A DNA stretch of 64,000 bases, taken from contig JBCDHW010000006.1 of NCBI GenBank assembly GCA_038749595.1, positions 124,001 through 188,000 on the forward strand, written 5' to 3'. The DNA comes from Parvularcula sp038749595. GTDB lineage: Bacteria; Pseudomonadota; Alphaproteobacteria; Caulobacterales; Parvularculaceae. Shown one piece after another: positions 27,189 through 35,898 of the stretch (position 1 is the first letter of the stretch; every line of letters begins with the position of its first letter). The position numbers were made by a program, and so were the translations under genes. The notes beneath the pieces were generated by a model. That model was given only the letters and a program-made list of their open reading frames with translations. It had not been told where the DNA came from and did no database searches.

Positions 27189-27900
27189 CAACCGAAATTA
27201 TCATGATCTTGTGGAGGCCTTTGTGGACGGCGAGTTATCGGAAGATCAGCAAACTGAGTTTGAAAACGCAGTTGCAACGCACCCTGACTTAGCGGCGAGC
27301 GTTGAGTTTTATCGGCGGCTCAAAAAGAGCGCCGGCGAGGCCATCTCGGAAATTGATGGGGAGCCGATGAGCCCAGGGTTGGAGCAAACCATCGAACGTC
27401 TGCGCCAGGCTCGTCCGGGGTGGCGAGAAGCGGTTGGCACGTGGTGGCAAACCTTTCCGAGCCCCGTTCAAGGCGCGGCGTTGGCGTCGATCCTCACAGT
27501 GCTAGCGCTCGTCGTGAGCCTTTGGGTGAGAAGTGAGAGCGCGGGTGATGCTCCCCTCCTTCTCGCCGGGATCGATGTTTCGGAGGCGATTGAGACGCTT
27601 ACTGACGACCAGGCTGACGGCGAGATCCGGATCGCCCGCAGTTACGTCGGGGACGGATCGTTCTGCCGCTTGGTTTTGGTGGGAGGGGAAAGCGGAGCGG
27701 CTGGCCTCGTTTGCTGGTCCGATGCGGCCGGGGCGTGGACGATCACCTCGGAGGAAGCGCCGCTGCGTGCCGAAGGTTATGTCACAGCGGGCTCGGCCGC
27801 GTCTCCTCGGCTCATTGACGCGCTGGACGGTCTTCGCCCCTCGTCGCCCGAGGAGACCGAGGCGTTCCTGGTGCGCTTCGACGATCGGTCTACTGACTGA
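27181..27900 (+). CDS. Membrane anti-sigma factor
   Basis: 239 aa. The N-terminal ~90 residues match an anti-sigma domain (YHDLVEAFVDGELSEDQQTEFENAVATHPDLA) but without the HxxxCxxC zinc motif. One transmembrane helix near residue 105 (GAALASILTVLALVVSLWV) and a ~110-residue extracytoplasmic sensor domain follow. It should hold the adjacent ECF factor at the membrane until a signal arrives. Its 3' end overlaps the convergent gene by 11 bp. Confidence 0.82.
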   Translation: MSDNRNYHDLVEAFVDGELSEDQQTEFENAVATHPDLAASVEFYRRLKKSAGEAISEIDGEPMSPGLEQTIERLRQARPGWREAVGTWWQTFPSPVQGAALASILTVLALVVSLWVRSESAGDAPLLLAGIDVSEAIETLTDDQADGEIRIARSYVGDGSFCRLVLVGGESGAAGLVCWSDAAGAWTITSEEAPLRAEGYVTAGSAASPRLIDALDGLRPSSPEETEAFLVRFDDRSTD

Positions 27901-28666
27901 ACCGATACGTAATTCGGAAGCCGAGACCATAATCTGGCGTCGCGTCCGACAGACCGGTCAGCGCATAGGTCACCACGCGGACCCGGTCGCCAATGGGAAA
28001 CGCTGCGGACCAAGACAGTTCGCGGACGTTATCAAGATTGTCGATGATCGGCTGGCGCTCGGCGTAACTGACGCCGAAGGTCGGGAGCCCTGGACTGTCG
28101 CGGAGCAGGCCGACCGAGAAGGATGCGCGGTCCTGGACGTCAAATTGATCAGACCGCCCCGAAAAAGTGTAACCCACGCCTGCGACGAAGGTCAGGCTGC
28201 CGAGGTCATGGATATAGTCCGTCCGTAGGCTGACATCAGGCTCGCCGGTGCCCAGCAGCCGATCAGCATCGGCGGTCGGGACTTTGACCGAGGCCGACAC
28301 ATCCAAAAGCCCGCTACCATTCCACAGCGGGAAGAACCGCGAGACCCCGACCCGGACATCTCCGAGCCCCCAGGTCTGATCGCGCCCTGAGGGCACAGCC
28401 GCGCCATCCCCGGGCAGCAAGGGAAGACCCAGATTGGCGGGGCCTTCGACGGCCAAATACGGCACAGTGACTTGGGCGTTCCATAAGCCCCGAGATACCC
28501 CCGCTTCGACGTAGCTGATGGCGACATCCGTGCGTGCGGGCAGACCGTACTCCCCAGTGCTGGCGTCAAAACCGTAAGCCAGGCGCCAATCGGCGACCGC
28601 CGCTCCAGGAAAGAGCGCGGCAAGCGCCACGAGGCCGTGCACCGAACCAGACCAAAACGCCTGCAT
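27890..28666 (-). CDS. Outer-membrane beta-barrel protein, unknown substrate
   Basis: 258 aa. Signal peptide cleaved near GAAVA; then alternating-hydrophobicity strands such as DVAISYVEAGVSRGLWNAQVTVPYLAV, LDVSASVKVPTADADRLLG and GLGFRITYRFSQ at the end. It resembles the 'transporter'/phenol-MetA-like outer-membrane proteins of proteobacteria. Convergent with the anti-sigma gene; membership in the stress regulon is possible but not shown. It is the last host gene before the element. Confidence 0.6.
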   Translation of the reverse strand: MQAFWSGSVHGLVALAALFPGAAVADWRLAYGFDASTGEYGLPARTDVAISYVEAGVSRGLWNAQVTVPYLAVEGPANLGLPLLPGDGAAVPSGRDQTWGLGDVRVGVSRFFPLWNGSGLLDVSASVKVPTADADRLLGTGEPDVSLRTDYIHDLGSLTFVAGVGYTFSGRSDQFDVQDRASFSVGLLRDSPGLPTFGVSYAERQPIIDNLDNVRELSWSAAFPIGDRVRVVTYALTGLSDATPDYGLGFRITYRFSQ

Positions 28667-28774
28667 AGCAAACGGAGACCAAGACTGCTTCTCACCTCAA
28701 GTAGCCTAGGTTACCAAGATGTCCTCCCCAGAACACAAGACGTCGAGCACTCTTGAACGGCGCGGGACCTTGGA

Positions 28775-28798
28775 TTTCCGCCCTTTGAGGGGCGGAAA
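28775..28798 (-). terminator. Hairpin left behind tRNA-His 3' end
   Basis: TTTCCGCCC / GGGCGGAAA, a 9-bp stem with a 6-nt loop, lies 25 bp beyond the CCA of the displaced tRNA-His 3' half, on the strand and at the distance expected for the original tRNA terminator. The intact tRNA at the far end of the element has no such hairpin. Confidence 0.55.
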
Positions 28799-28822
28799 AC
28801 CGAACGACTGACCTTGGGAGAG

Positions 28823-28867
28823 TGGTACCGCCTCCCCGGTTCGAACGGGGGACCTCTTGATCCACAA
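28823..28867 (-). pseudogene. Displaced 3' half of tRNA-His (left attachment site)
   Basis: Reading the minus strand, the last 45 bases of a tRNA-His are present: end of the anticodon loop (TTGTGG), anticodon-stem and variable region, a perfect T-stem (CCCCG/CGGGG), acceptor AGGCGGT, discriminator A and CCA. The 5' half is missing; the sequence switches to unrelated DNA at 28868. It matches the intact tRNA at 45225-45301 except in the T-arm, whose stem is GGTGG/CCACC there. This is the normal footprint of integration into a tRNA gene. Confidence 0.85.
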
Positions 28868-29039
28868 GACGAGGCCGATGGACTAAAAGCGCAACCGGAT
28901 CATAGCCTAATACATATTCTGTATACGGACGGCCTGCATTTGGCCTGTGATCTAGTCACAACCCTCCCTCCCGCGAGCCATTCTAGCTCGAGCAGCGATT
29001 TGCGCTGGCCGCGACCGTGAATACCGCTATCACTTCGCG

Positions 29040-31907
29040 ATGCAACCGTTTGAGTTCGTGAAGAAATGGCAGGCCTCCACTCTCAAGGAAAGCGCTGCCG
29101 CCCAGAGCCACTTCCATGATCTATGCGATCTGATTGGCGTGGCGAAACCTGCCGACGAGGATGTCGACGGCAGCCACTACACCTTCGAGAAGCAGACGGC
29201 GAAGGACGACGGGCGCATCGGCTTCGCCGATGTTTGGAAAAAGGGGCACTTCGCTTGGGAGTACAAGGGACCAGGCAAGGACCTGGACGCCGCCTATCGC
29301 CAGCTGCAGCGATACAAGGGGGCCCTCGGGAATCCCCCGCTCCTTGTGGTCTCTGACACGAAGACGATCCGGATCTACACCGACTGGACCAACTACGTCA
29401 CCGAGGTCCACGAGATCGCTCTCGAGGACCTTCTCGACCAGAAGAAGCGCGACCTCCTCAAGAGCACTTTCGAGAACCCTTCGGCTCTTCGGCCTCGGCG
29501 GAGCCGAGACGAGCTCACACGGGACGCGGCCAACGAGTTTTCAGCGTTGGCCCAGAGGCTGCGCGATCGCGGCCACGCCCCCCATACCGTTGCGCACTTC
29601 GTCAATCGGCTGGTCTTCTGCATGTTCGCAGAGGACGTGAACCTGCTTCCGAACAAGCTGTTCCAGCGCTCGATGGAGCTCGCGGTGAACCGGCCGGAGG
29701 AGGCTCAAGAGAACCTGAGGGACCTCTTCAAAGCCATGAACCGTGGTGGTCGCGTAGGGTTCGAGGCCGTGAAGCACTTCAACGGTGGACTCTTCGACGA
29801 CGACACCGCGCTGCCGCTCGAAAAGGATGACGTGAAGGACCTGGTCGCCGCGGCCAAGCTCGACTGGTCAGAGATCGACCCCTCCATCTTCGGCACCCTG
29901 TTTGAGCGTGGCCTCGACCCATCCAAGCGCAGCCAGCTCGGCGCGCACTACACCGACGCCGAGAAGATCATGATGATCGTCGAGCCCGTTATCATTGAGC
30001 CCCTCACAGCTGAGTGGCTCGAGGTGAAAGAGAAGATCGAGGCCGAGCTGGCCAAGGCAGCGAAGGGTAAAGGCGCCGTGCGCACTCGCGCCAAGAACAA
30101 GGCCGAGAAGCTACACAAGGACTTCATCGAGCAGCTCGCGAATTTCCGGGTGCTCGACCCAGCCTGCGGCTCGGGCAACTTCCTCTACCTATCGCTTAAG
30201 GCTCTCAAGGACATCGAGCAGCGCGCCAACTCGGAGGCAGAGGACCTAGGCCTCGCTAGGGAGTTTCCGCGCGTCGGCCCGGAGAATGTGCTCGGCATAG
30301 AGATCAACTCCTACGCGGCAGAGCTGGCCCGTGTGTCCATCTGGATTGGCGATATCCAGTGGATGCAGAAGAAAGGCTTTGGCACCTCTAGCCCAATCCT
30401 CCGCCCACTGGATAACATCGAGAACCGAGATGCGCTGATCGAACAGGACGCGGCGACAGGAGAATGGCGCGAAGCGGAATGGCCCGAGGCGGACGTGATT
30501 GTGGGGAACCCGCCGTTTTTAGGCGATCGTAAAATGATCGGCGAACTGGGTGAGCAATATGTTTCAAATCTACGCAAAACTTTCGAAGCGTCGGTTCCAG
30601 GCGGCGCCGACCTAGTCTGCTACTGGTTCGGCAAAGCTCATCCGGTGCTCGAAGAGGGACTTTCAATCCGTTGCGGGTTGGTAGCCACCAACTCGATCCG
30701 AGGCGGGGCAAATCGTAAGGTGATCGACAAAATTGTTAGGGGCCTCGGCATCTTCCGAGCGTGGAGTGATGAACCTTGGGTAGTCGATGGAGCGGCTGTA
30801 AGAGTTTCAGTTATTTGCTTCGGCAATAAATCTGTAAACGGAACAAAATTAGACGGCGTGGGTGTAAAGAGTATCGCGTCAGACCTGACCACAAATCGTG
30901 GCTTTGACTTGACCCGAGCCGCACATTTGTCAACGAACCAGCGCGCTGCGTTCATCGGAAGTCAGAAAAATGGCGCGTTTGATCTTCCGGGCGAAAAAGC
31001 GAGGGCATGGCTTCGAGCGCCACGAAACCCCAACGGTAGGACCAATGCGGATGTGCTGCGACCTTGGTCCAACGGCGCCAGCATTACCAAGCGTGATGAG
31101 GGCAAGTGGATTATTGATTTCGGTTGCACGATGGGGGCTGAAGAGGCGGCTTTGTTCGAACTCCCGTTCGAACACGTAGTGCAAAAAGTCAGGCCTAATA
31201 GATTAAACCTGAGGCGAGAATGGCACCGGACACGATGGTGGCTCCACGGAGACCCAAGACCTGCGATGAGAGCAGCCACCACCTCGTTTTCTCGACAGAT
31301 CCTCACGCCCCGTGTCTCGAAACACCGGCTTTTCGTATGGCGACCCACAAAGCTGCTCCCCGACAGCGCCGTGGTGGCCATCGCTCGCGAAGACAACACC
31401 ACCTTCGGCATTCTCCATTCCCGTTTCCACGAACTCTGGTCGCTGCGCATGGGCACGTCACTAGAGGACCGTCCCCGTTACACCCCCACCACCTGCTTCG
31501 AAACCTTCCCCTTCCCCGAAGGCCTCACACCAGATATCCCCGCCGATCAGTACACCGATGACCCCCGCGCGATCCGCATTGCCGACGCTGCAAAGCGGCT
31601 GAACACCCTACGCGAGAACTGGCTGAACCCGGAGGACCTCATCGTTCGAGAACCCGAGGTCGTCGAGGGCTATCCCGATCGTATCTTGCCGAAGGACGAA
31701 GAGGCAGCAAAGATCCTCAAGAAACGTACTCTGACCAACCTCTACAACGAGCGCCCAGCCTGGCTCGACCACGCCCATGCAGAGCTCGACGCGGCGGTAG
31801 CTGCTGCGTACGGTTGGGAACAAGATTGGGAGGCAGGGATGGACGAAGAGGAAATCCTCAAGCGGCTGTTCGACCTCAACCAGTCACGTGCAACTAGCGC
31901 ACATTAG
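29040..31907 (+). CDS. MmeI-like single-chain restriction-modification enzyme (type IIG/IIL)
   Basis: 955 aa, full length for the family. The N-terminal nuclease motif is D64-x9-E74-Y-K76 (FADVWKKGHFAWEYKG), the same D-x9-ExK spacing as MmeI. A helical spacer follows, then a gamma-class N6-adenine methyltransferase core: SAM motif I VLDPACGSGNFLYLSL near residue 373 and catalytic NPPF near 488; then a target-recognition domain and a helical C-terminus. One chain should both methylate and cut. No separate specificity or nuclease gene is needed. First gene inside the element, a typical place for defence cargo. Confidence 0.88.
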   Translation: MQPFEFVKKWQASTLKESAAAQSHFHDLCDLIGVAKPADEDVDGSHYTFEKQTAKDDGRIGFADVWKKGHFAWEYKGPGKDLDAAYRQLQRYKGALGNPPLLVVSDTKTIRIYTDWTNYVTEVHEIALEDLLDQKKRDLLKSTFENPSALRPRRSRDELTRDAANEFSALAQRLRDRGHAPHTVAHFVNRLVFCMFAEDVNLLPNKLFQRSMELAVNRPEEAQENLRDLFKAMNRGGRVGFEAVKHFNGGLFDDDTALPLEKDDVKDLVAAAKLDWSEIDPSIFGTLFERGLDPSKRSQLGAHYTDAEKIMMIVEPVIIEPLTAEWLEVKEKIEAELAKAAKGKGAVRTRAKNKAEKLHKDFIEQLANFRVLDPACGSGNFLYLSLKALKDIEQRANSEAEDLGLAREFPRVGPENVLGIEINSYAAELARVSIWIGDIQWMQKKGFGTSSPILRPLDNIENRDALIEQDAATGEWREAEWPEADVIVGNPPFLGDRKMIGELGEQYVSNLRKTFEASVPGGADLVCYWFGKAHPVLEEGLSIRCGLVATNSIRGGANRKVIDKIVRGLGIFRAWSDEPWVVDGAAVRVSVICFGNKSVNGTKLDGVGVKSIASDLTTNRGFDLTRAAHLSTNQRAAFIGSQKNGAFDLPGEKARAWLRAPRNPNGRTNADVLRPWSNGASITKRDEGKWIIDFGCTMGAEEAALFELPFEHVVQKVRPNRLNLRREWHRTRWWLHGDPRPAMRAATTSFSRQILTPRVSKHRLFVWRPTKLLPDSAVVAIAREDNTTFGILHSRFHELWSLRMGTSLEDRPRYTPTTCFETFPFPEGLTPDIPADQYTDDPRAIRIADAAKRLNTLRENWLNPEDLIVREPEVVEGYPDRILPKDEEAAKILKKRTLTNLYNERPAWLDHAHAELDAAVAAAYGWEQDWEAGMDEEEILKRLFDLNQSRATSAH

Positions 31908-31987
31908 AAGCTGATTTTTCGTAGCGTGATCCCGGAAAAACCAACATTCCCAGGATGCGGTGTGCTTTCTGTTCAACCACCGCATGG

Positions 31988-32164
31988 TTATCCTCGAGAG
32001 CGGTCAAGCGGCTTTGCCGGCGGCACACCTGTAAGCCAAAGCAGTTCGTCCTCCACGCGCATCCAGTAGCGTAGTTTTTGTCGATCCTCGCGTTGGCGGA
32101 AGTGAGCTACACGAAGCTCATCGAAACTGGCAAACCTTCCAGTTCTGTTTTCATCGATTGTCAT
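31988..32164 (-). CDS. Small protein of 58 aa, unknown
   Basis: An ATG at 32164 opens MTIDENRTGRFASFDELRVA and continues with a charged, Arg-rich region (FRQREDRQKLRYWMR) and ELLWLTGVPP. Composition looks coding, but the ribosome site is weak. It fills much of the 375-bp gap between the R-M gene and the next gene, and faces the R-M gene end. The family is not recognised. Confidence 0.4.
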   Translation of the reverse strand: MTIDENRTGRFASFDELRVAHFRQREDRQKLRYWMRVEDELLWLTGVPPAKPLDRSRG

Positions 32165-32282
32165 GTTGAGATTTTAATCAATGCAGGTTAACTTTCACAC
32201 CACTATAGTTCCAGTCTATGCAATTAAAATGTGATCGTACTATTTTGCGGATAGGCAACTGGCGGCCCCCAAAACTTCACCT

Positions 32283-33266
32283 ATGAGGGACGATGACAAC
32301 CAACCCAAGCCTGGAGAGCCTTTACACAGCGGGCCACCGCCGGACCCGCGCATAAAACAGCCTTCGGTTACAAGTGTCCCCTTCGGCAACATAAAATTGA
32401 AGGTGAAAGCATGGCCCACGGGACAGATCCGCAGGGCAATACTAGAGCTCCACAGCCAAAAGAAGTGCCCCGACGAGATCTTGTACGGAGTTTTGAAGCG
32501 CTACCCTTGGGCGGGAACCACCGTTCAGAGTATACGGACCACGCTGTCGCGCGAGGGGGAACAACCTTGGCCGTCATCCGACGCGGATGCATTCGTCAAA
32601 ATCCTAATCGCGGAGGCAATCGAAATGGGTGACGACCGGGAAGGCACGCGGCGATACCTCGCCGCCAATGGTGGTTTCACCAGCGAAGATAAGTTCGATG
32701 AACTGTTCGAGCAGGTTGTTGCTCAAGGGAGACCGTGGGGTGTTAGACGTTTTCTTGTCGAGAGCCTGATCACCGTCGGCCGCAGAATAGCCAGCGTAGG
32801 GATGAAATTGTCTTCGGCAATTCACTCAGAACCAGCGAACGATACAGGACAGGACCGCAAGCAGTCGAGACGACGTTCCCGAACTACCAACGATGGCACC
32901 AAGCTTTACAAACATGTCCAACAAGCTTTGGCTGAGCAAGGCTACAAGATTGACGATGGGTTGCACGCTGCGGTGGAACGAATTGCAAACAAGCGGTGCT
33001 CGAAGGCAAGCGTTTCAAGCCAAGCGTACATTATCATGGCCGTCAGACGGGCTTTGGCAGGCGATTTTGACAGTTCGCAGAGAATGCAGGCTTTCAGGGC
33101 GATCCTGGAATTCGGACTGTCGGATGAGGATGCGGGAGAGCTCGTGGGCTTACCGAAGAAAGTGATATCCGACCATCGATGCTACCTGCGATGGGAAGAC
33201 CCTCTTATTCCGCGAAGCAGAGAAGCCCACCCCTACAAGCCGTGGGAAAATCCTAAGGCGGCGTAA
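32283..33266 (+). CDS. Unknown element protein, possibly DNA-binding
   Basis: 327 aa, soluble, basic. The N-terminal third has a helical stretch TGQIRRAILELHSQKKCPDEIL; the middle holds a basic linker (QDRKQSRRRSRTTNDGTKL); the C-terminal part (LAEQGYKIDDGLHAAVERIANKRC, ILEFGLSDEDAGELVGLPKKVISDHR) looks like a helix-turn-helix. I do not recognise the family. Preceded by AT-rich promoter-like DNA (32165-32282). It lies between the R-M enzyme and the minus-strand block, and could be a regulator or part of the cargo. Confidence 0.6.
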   Translation: MRDDDNQPKPGEPLHSGPPPDPRIKQPSVTSVPFGNIKLKVKAWPTGQIRRAILELHSQKKCPDEILYGVLKRYPWAGTTVQSIRTTLSREGEQPWPSSDADAFVKILIAEAIEMGDDREGTRRYLAANGGFTSEDKFDELFEQVVAQGRPWGVRRFLVESLITVGRRIASVGMKLSSAIHSEPANDTGQDRKQSRRRSRTTNDGTKLYKHVQQALAEQGYKIDDGLHAAVERIANKRCSKASVSSQAYIIMAVRRALAGDFDSSQRMQAFRAILEFGLSDEDAGELVGLPKKVISDHRCYLRWEDPLIPRSREAHPYKPWENPKAA

Positions 33267-33369
33267 TGCTTGCCGACGCCGCCCCGGTCGAAGGGGACGG
33301 CGTCGGCGGTTAGCCCATCGGACCCGGGAGCACGGGTTTGGAGATGCACCGATGGGAATGCTGAATTGA

Positions 33370-33753
33370 TCAGCCGACGGCGTTGAGGTGCCGCTGCGCT
33401 CGCGCGATAGCCGCGATCTCGAGCTCGTTAGCCTCGCGGCTGAGCTGGTAGGCCCTAGACGCCGAGGGCCTGTCCTCCACCTTCATCGCGGCCTCGAACA
33501 GCCGCTCGGCTCTGCGCTTCAGCGCTGTGAGCGGCGCCGCTGCCTTGAGCAGTGTACTGAGGTTGCGGTCGTTGGTCTCGGTCTGGACGGGCGCGACCTT
33601 CGTCAGCATGGCGAGGGCGTTGGGCATGTCGGCCTCCAGCTTCGCGATGGCGCGCTCGAGGGCGCCGATGCGGTCGATCTCTTCCTGTTTCGCGGTCAGG
33701 GACGTCATGGCGAGGACGTGGCGCTCGCGCTTTTCAAGTTTTTGGGTGGTCAT
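33370..33753 (-). CDS. Helical/coiled-coil element protein, unknown
   Basis: 127 aa, nearly all heptad-like helix (LTAKQEEIDRIGALERAIAKLEADM, ALKRRAERLFEAAMKVE). GAGGAG precedes the ATG, which overlaps the stop of the upstream gene (ATGA), so the two coiled-coil proteins are made together and may pair. No family recognised. Confidence 0.6.
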   Translation of the reverse strand: MTTQKLEKRERHVLAMTSLTAKQEEIDRIGALERAIAKLEADMPNALAMLTKVAPVQTETNDRNLSTLLKAAAPLTALKRRAERLFEAAMKVEDRPSASRAYQLSREANELEIAAIARAQRHLNAVG

Positions 33754-34298
33754 GCGGTTTGCTCCTCAAGGTTGGGCACGTTGCGGCCGGTGAGCTTGGC
33801 CAGGGGCTTGCGGCGCGGGTGCGGGACGCGCGGTACCTCGACGCTGGCCGCGAAGGTCGGCGCGGCGTGGTAGGTGGCCCACCTCAGGTGGTCGCCCATA
33901 CGGTTGGCGATGCGGAAGCCGTCCTGGGCGCCCGCCTCGTTCAGGTGGCGGCCTAGGAGGCGCGCGGTGTCCTTGTAGGCGACGATCTCGGCCTCGAGCG
34001 CCGCGAGCGCCTGGTCTACGCTTGCGCCGCGTTCGCTCAGCCGATCGGCAGTCTCTCTTGCTCGCTGCCTGGCTGCACTCGTCTTTGCACGGCGCTTTTC
34101 CTCCTCGGCTTCTCTCTGCCGAGCCGCCAACAGCTCAGCGCCAGAGGCGAGGTCCTCAACCTCATCGCGCAGCTTGGCGCGTTGGCTCCTGAGCCTGGTC
34201 AGCGCCTTCTGGTCGCCGTCGGCCACCGCCTCGGCGATCTCGTGCCCGATGGTATCGAGCCTCTTCGCGGCGTCTTCCCGCCTCTTCAGTAATCCCAT
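33750..34298 (-). CDS. Coiled-coil element protein, unknown
   Basis: 182 aa. A long charged coiled coil covers residues ~5-115 (RREDAAKRLDTIGHEIAEAVADG, LAARQREAEEEKRRAKTSAARQ), then a short C-terminal domain (IANRMGDHLRWATYHAAPTF) and a basic Pro-rich tail. ATG at 34298 chosen; GTG at 34307 is an alternative. Length and charge suggest a scaffold-like or regulatory role. This is not a recognised phage scaffold. Confidence 0.6.
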   Translation of the reverse strand: MGLLKRREDAAKRLDTIGHEIAEAVADGDQKALTRLRSQRAKLRDEVEDLASGAELLAARQREAEEEKRRAKTSAARQRARETADRLSERGASVDQALAALEAEIVAYKDTARLLGRHLNEAGAQDGFRIANRMGDHLRWATYHAAPTFAASVEVPRVPHPRRKPLAKLTGRNVPNLEEQTA

Positions 34299-34401
34299 GG
34301 TCCTCACTCTCGTTCATCGTGCGCACGGTGGCGCACGCGCAGAGTGACGTGTACGGAGGTGTCCTGTCTGCCAGCGTTTTGGGCTCAGGCTGAAACGATG
34401 G

Positions 34402-34914
34402 TCAGGCGGCCAGGAGGTCGTCGAGAAGCTCTGGGTCGGGGCAGAAGCGCGCGAAGGACGCGGGGTCGTCGGCGATGCGGCTGCGGTACCACCTGGCAGC
34501 GGACGGTGTGGGCGCGCGGCAGCCCGCTCGCCTCAGCGTCTGGATCAGCGCCCGCACCCAGCCCCTCGGCAGGTTCATCGTCCCCGTGACAGCGTACATG
34601 CCGAAGATGAGGCGGACGACGTTCTCGACCTGACGTCGATCAGCAGACGGAGGATAATCACCGGCAGCCTCAGCGACCATCGCGTCCACCTCATCCTGCC
34701 GAGCGTAGGCCTTGGGGATGCTCGCGAACCGATCGGCGAAAGCGCCGCCCGCGGGCAGAGAGCGCCAAGCCTCTAGCGTCACGGGCCCGATTGCGAGGCA
34801 CCTCGCATTGAGGCTCCCCGCGTGGAGGCTCAACCGCTCAGCCGCCTCCCGCTTGGTCTTGCTGGATAGAATTGCTTGGGTGATCTCTTCGTTGGTCTTC
34901 GTCTTGATGGGCAT
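34402..34914 (-). CDS. Unknown element protein with HTH-like N-terminus
   Basis: 170 aa from ATG 34914. The N-terminal TNEEITQAILSSKTKREAAERL resembles a homeodomain-like HTH as found in small-terminase or resolvase-type proteins. The rest is helical with many Arg. First gene of the minus-strand block 33370-34914. Function not recognised. Confidence 0.55.
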   Translation of the reverse strand: MPIKTKTNEEITQAILSSKTKREAAERLSLHAGSLNARCLAIGPVTLEAWRSLPAGGAFADRFASIPKAYARQDEVDAMVAEAAGDYPPSADRRQVENVVRLIFGMYAVTGTMNLPRGWVRALIQTLRRAGCRAPTPSAARWYRSRIADDPASFARFCPDPELLDDLLAA

Positions 34915-35019
34915 GGACCCATGATGCCGGAGAGCGCCACTGTTGTTCGCCAGCAGTTGTAGCAACTTAGGCTAGTAGCCAGTTTGTATGCGGACTTATC
35001 CTAGCTCTGGATAAGAAAG

Positions 35020-35898
35020 CTAGCGCTTTGCGAACGAAGGAGCTCTCCACTCATCTTCCAATTCAACGTCATCAGGAGGGTCTGCCAGGGCAAGCAACGT
35101 CATACGAAACCCGTTTTCTTGCCTCAGCGTCTGTTCACAGACTATTTGACCGAGTCCCTCCGACAGCCAGTGATATCCATCCACTTCGTGCCAATCACTA
35201 ACAGCTCCGATGAGGTCACAACTCTTCGCAGACTGTGAGCCAACCGGAAGTTGCTGCTTGTTCCAACAATTCAGTCTAGGGAAGCCTTCTGCCGCTTTTA
35301 CGTAGCGTATGACACCGTCTCTTGAGAACACCAACGCGATTGGTTCATCCACGGCGTTTACGTAGCGGCGCGCTACAGACTCGCGACTAACCTGGAACCG
35401 ATCAGACAGCTGAATAATGTGCCCAAGGTCGACGCCGGTCATGTGCGACATTGCCTGCTTGAGCAGACTGGATGGCATAAGCAGTTCTGAGGCGAATTGG
35501 TTTGCCTCCACTTCCATCTGAACCGCCCGGTTCCCTTTGTCGAAACGCTCTGCCGCCATGTCGCGCGCCGCGCACTGGAATCCGCCACCAGCCTGCGGGT
35601 TATGATAGGGGTTGAGGTAATGGCCGAGCTCGTGGCTGATTGTGAAGCGCTTTCTCTTCTCCGAGCAATCACTCCGTATAAGGATCTTACCGTTTCCCTT
35701 GTGGTCAGGCGTAATCAAACAGCCCTCTAAACCATCAAGAAGCTCCTCACGAATTTCATCAATATCTAGTGCCTCAGCGATCTCACGAACAGGCACTGGT
35801 GGCTTAAGCTCTTTGATTTGGTCGACGACAGCACGGGCTAAAAGGATAGGGTTTCCGCCAACATCATCCAAATCCATGCGATCAAGTCTTATCATCAT
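35020..35898 (-). CDS. ImmA/IrrE-family metallopeptidase
   Basis: 292 aa from ATG 35898 (GAGG just upstream; a GTG at 35904 is possible). Zinc-protease motif HELGH (residues 89-93, FTISHELGHYLNPYHN) and MEVEANQFASELLMP with the Glu ligand are the ImmA/IrrE hallmark. In ICEBs1 and similar elements, ImmA cleaves its partner XRE repressor to induce the element. The gene overlaps the XRE gene by 17 bp, so the two form a switch. Confidence 0.9.
   Translation of the reverse strand: MMIRLDRMDLDDVGGNPILLARAVVDQIKELKPPVPVREIAEALDIDEIREELLDGLEGCLITPDHKGNGKILIRSDCSEKRKRFTISHELGHYLNPYHNPQAGGGFQCAARDMAAERFDKGNRAVQMEVEANQFASELLMPSSLLKQAMSHMTGVDLGHIIQLSDRFQVSRESVARRYVNAVDEPIALVFSRDGVIRYVKAAEGFPRLNCWNKQQLPVGSQSAKSCDLIGAVSDWHEVDGYHWLSEGLGQIVCEQTLRQENGFRMTLLALADPPDDVELEDEWRAPSFAKR

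Noticed and set aside
28823..28911. A complete second tRNA built from the left tRNA-like segment
   Set aside because: The 5' side does not form acceptor or D stems with the 3' half; only the 3' half is tRNA, so it is an attachment remnant.
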